DNA of 64,000 nucleotides, taken from the NCBI GenBank assembly GCA_036897445.1, contig JAYMTL010000009.1, positions 180,315 through 244,314 on the forward strand, read 5' to 3'. Position numbers and translations under genes: made by a program. Source of the DNA: Pelargonium tetragonum (lineage: Eukaryota; Streptophyta; Magnoliopsida; Geraniales; Geraniaceae). Positions 63,816-64,000 of this stretch are shown piece after piece; within the stretch, counting starts at the first letter, position 1; the number at the start of each line of letters is the position of its first letter. A model generated the notes under the pieces. The model was given only the letters and a program-made list of their open reading frames with translations. It was not told the DNA's origin and did no database searches.

Positions 63816-64000
63816 GTACATCTACTTCTTAAAAGGTTCCTTCTTTAACTAGCTCGGAACTAAGTCAAACCTTTTTCTTTATCCGCTTGCAGCATTTCAA
63901 GTCAAAAACAAAAGGGATTTTTTAAAAGGAAGATTTCACATAGTACAGTACTTTGAATCGAAAAAGAAATTGATCGAGAAAGATCTCTTGTTCTTATTAT

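Noticed and set aside
1-64000. Repeat-induced point mutation in a fungal nuclear genome
   Set aside because: TA steps are common, but CA-containing words are kept throughout the repeat copies (AAGTCAAG, AGCACAAG), unlike typical C-to-T mutated repeats. A dinucleotide count would settle it.
1-64000. Dinoflagellate-type mitochondrial DNA (gene fragments plus small inverted repeats)
   Set aside because: The abundant small inverted repeats fit. However, I found no cob or cox fragments, and the tRNA-like elements argue against it because those mitochondria lack tRNA genes. Not fully excluded.
1-64000. Group I or group II introns
   Set aside because: No group I core segments, no domain V-like GAGCCGTATG hairpin, and no homing-endonuclease or reverse-transcriptase frame were seen on either strand.

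Overview
The window is 64 kb of AT-rich DNA (roughly 35-37% G+C by eye, not computed) in which I can support no protein-coding gene. No open frame exceeds 115 codons even when alternative starts are allowed, which is about what chance gives at this composition. None of the frames carries a family motif I recognise. Reading both strands for the most conserved rRNA blocks, group I and group II intron cores and common organelle proteins also gave nothing. The few tRNA-like elements have organelle-style arms. Together with dispersed short GC-rich palindromes and repeats in an AT-rich background, they make a large, gene-poor organelle genome of a eukaryote (mitochondrion or plastid of an alga, fungus or protist) my best guess. 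Gene-poor nuclear DNA is not excluded, and I cannot name the organism.

Two kinds of DNA alternate. The first, filling most of the window (about 1-7360, 10541-20900, 25616-46970, 47641-51490 and 52111-63470), is irregular AT-rich sequence. It is studded every one to two hundred bases with short GC-rich dyads of the general form AAGG(G)-N1-4-(C)CCTT. The second forms arrays or isolated copies of a degenerate repeat of about 0.4-0.7 kb. These lie at 7362-10540, 11475-12090, 20930-25615, 46975-47640, 51499-52100 and 63470-63815. Each repeat unit has a G-rich head, a TTACC...GGTAA hairpin, a conserved TGATAAACCCATAGCACAAG box, an A/C-rich linker on the + strand, and often a GGTATAGCTC box. Nearly all copies are in + orientation; two near 21.6-22.2 kb are inverted.

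Other signals stand out. A 14-base motif, GGTAATGTAATTAA, occurs five times, always on the + strand. A 16-base motif, CTTGTACTTGGAAAAG, occurs three times with related flanks. Three tRNA-like elements (62010-62082 +, 11244-11315 -, 46705-46774 -) keep some canonical arms but have anomalous anticodon regions or acceptor stems. They are best read as relics or as tRNAs needing RNA editing. No metabolic or genetic pathway can be reconstructed from this window; its interest lies in the non-coding architecture.
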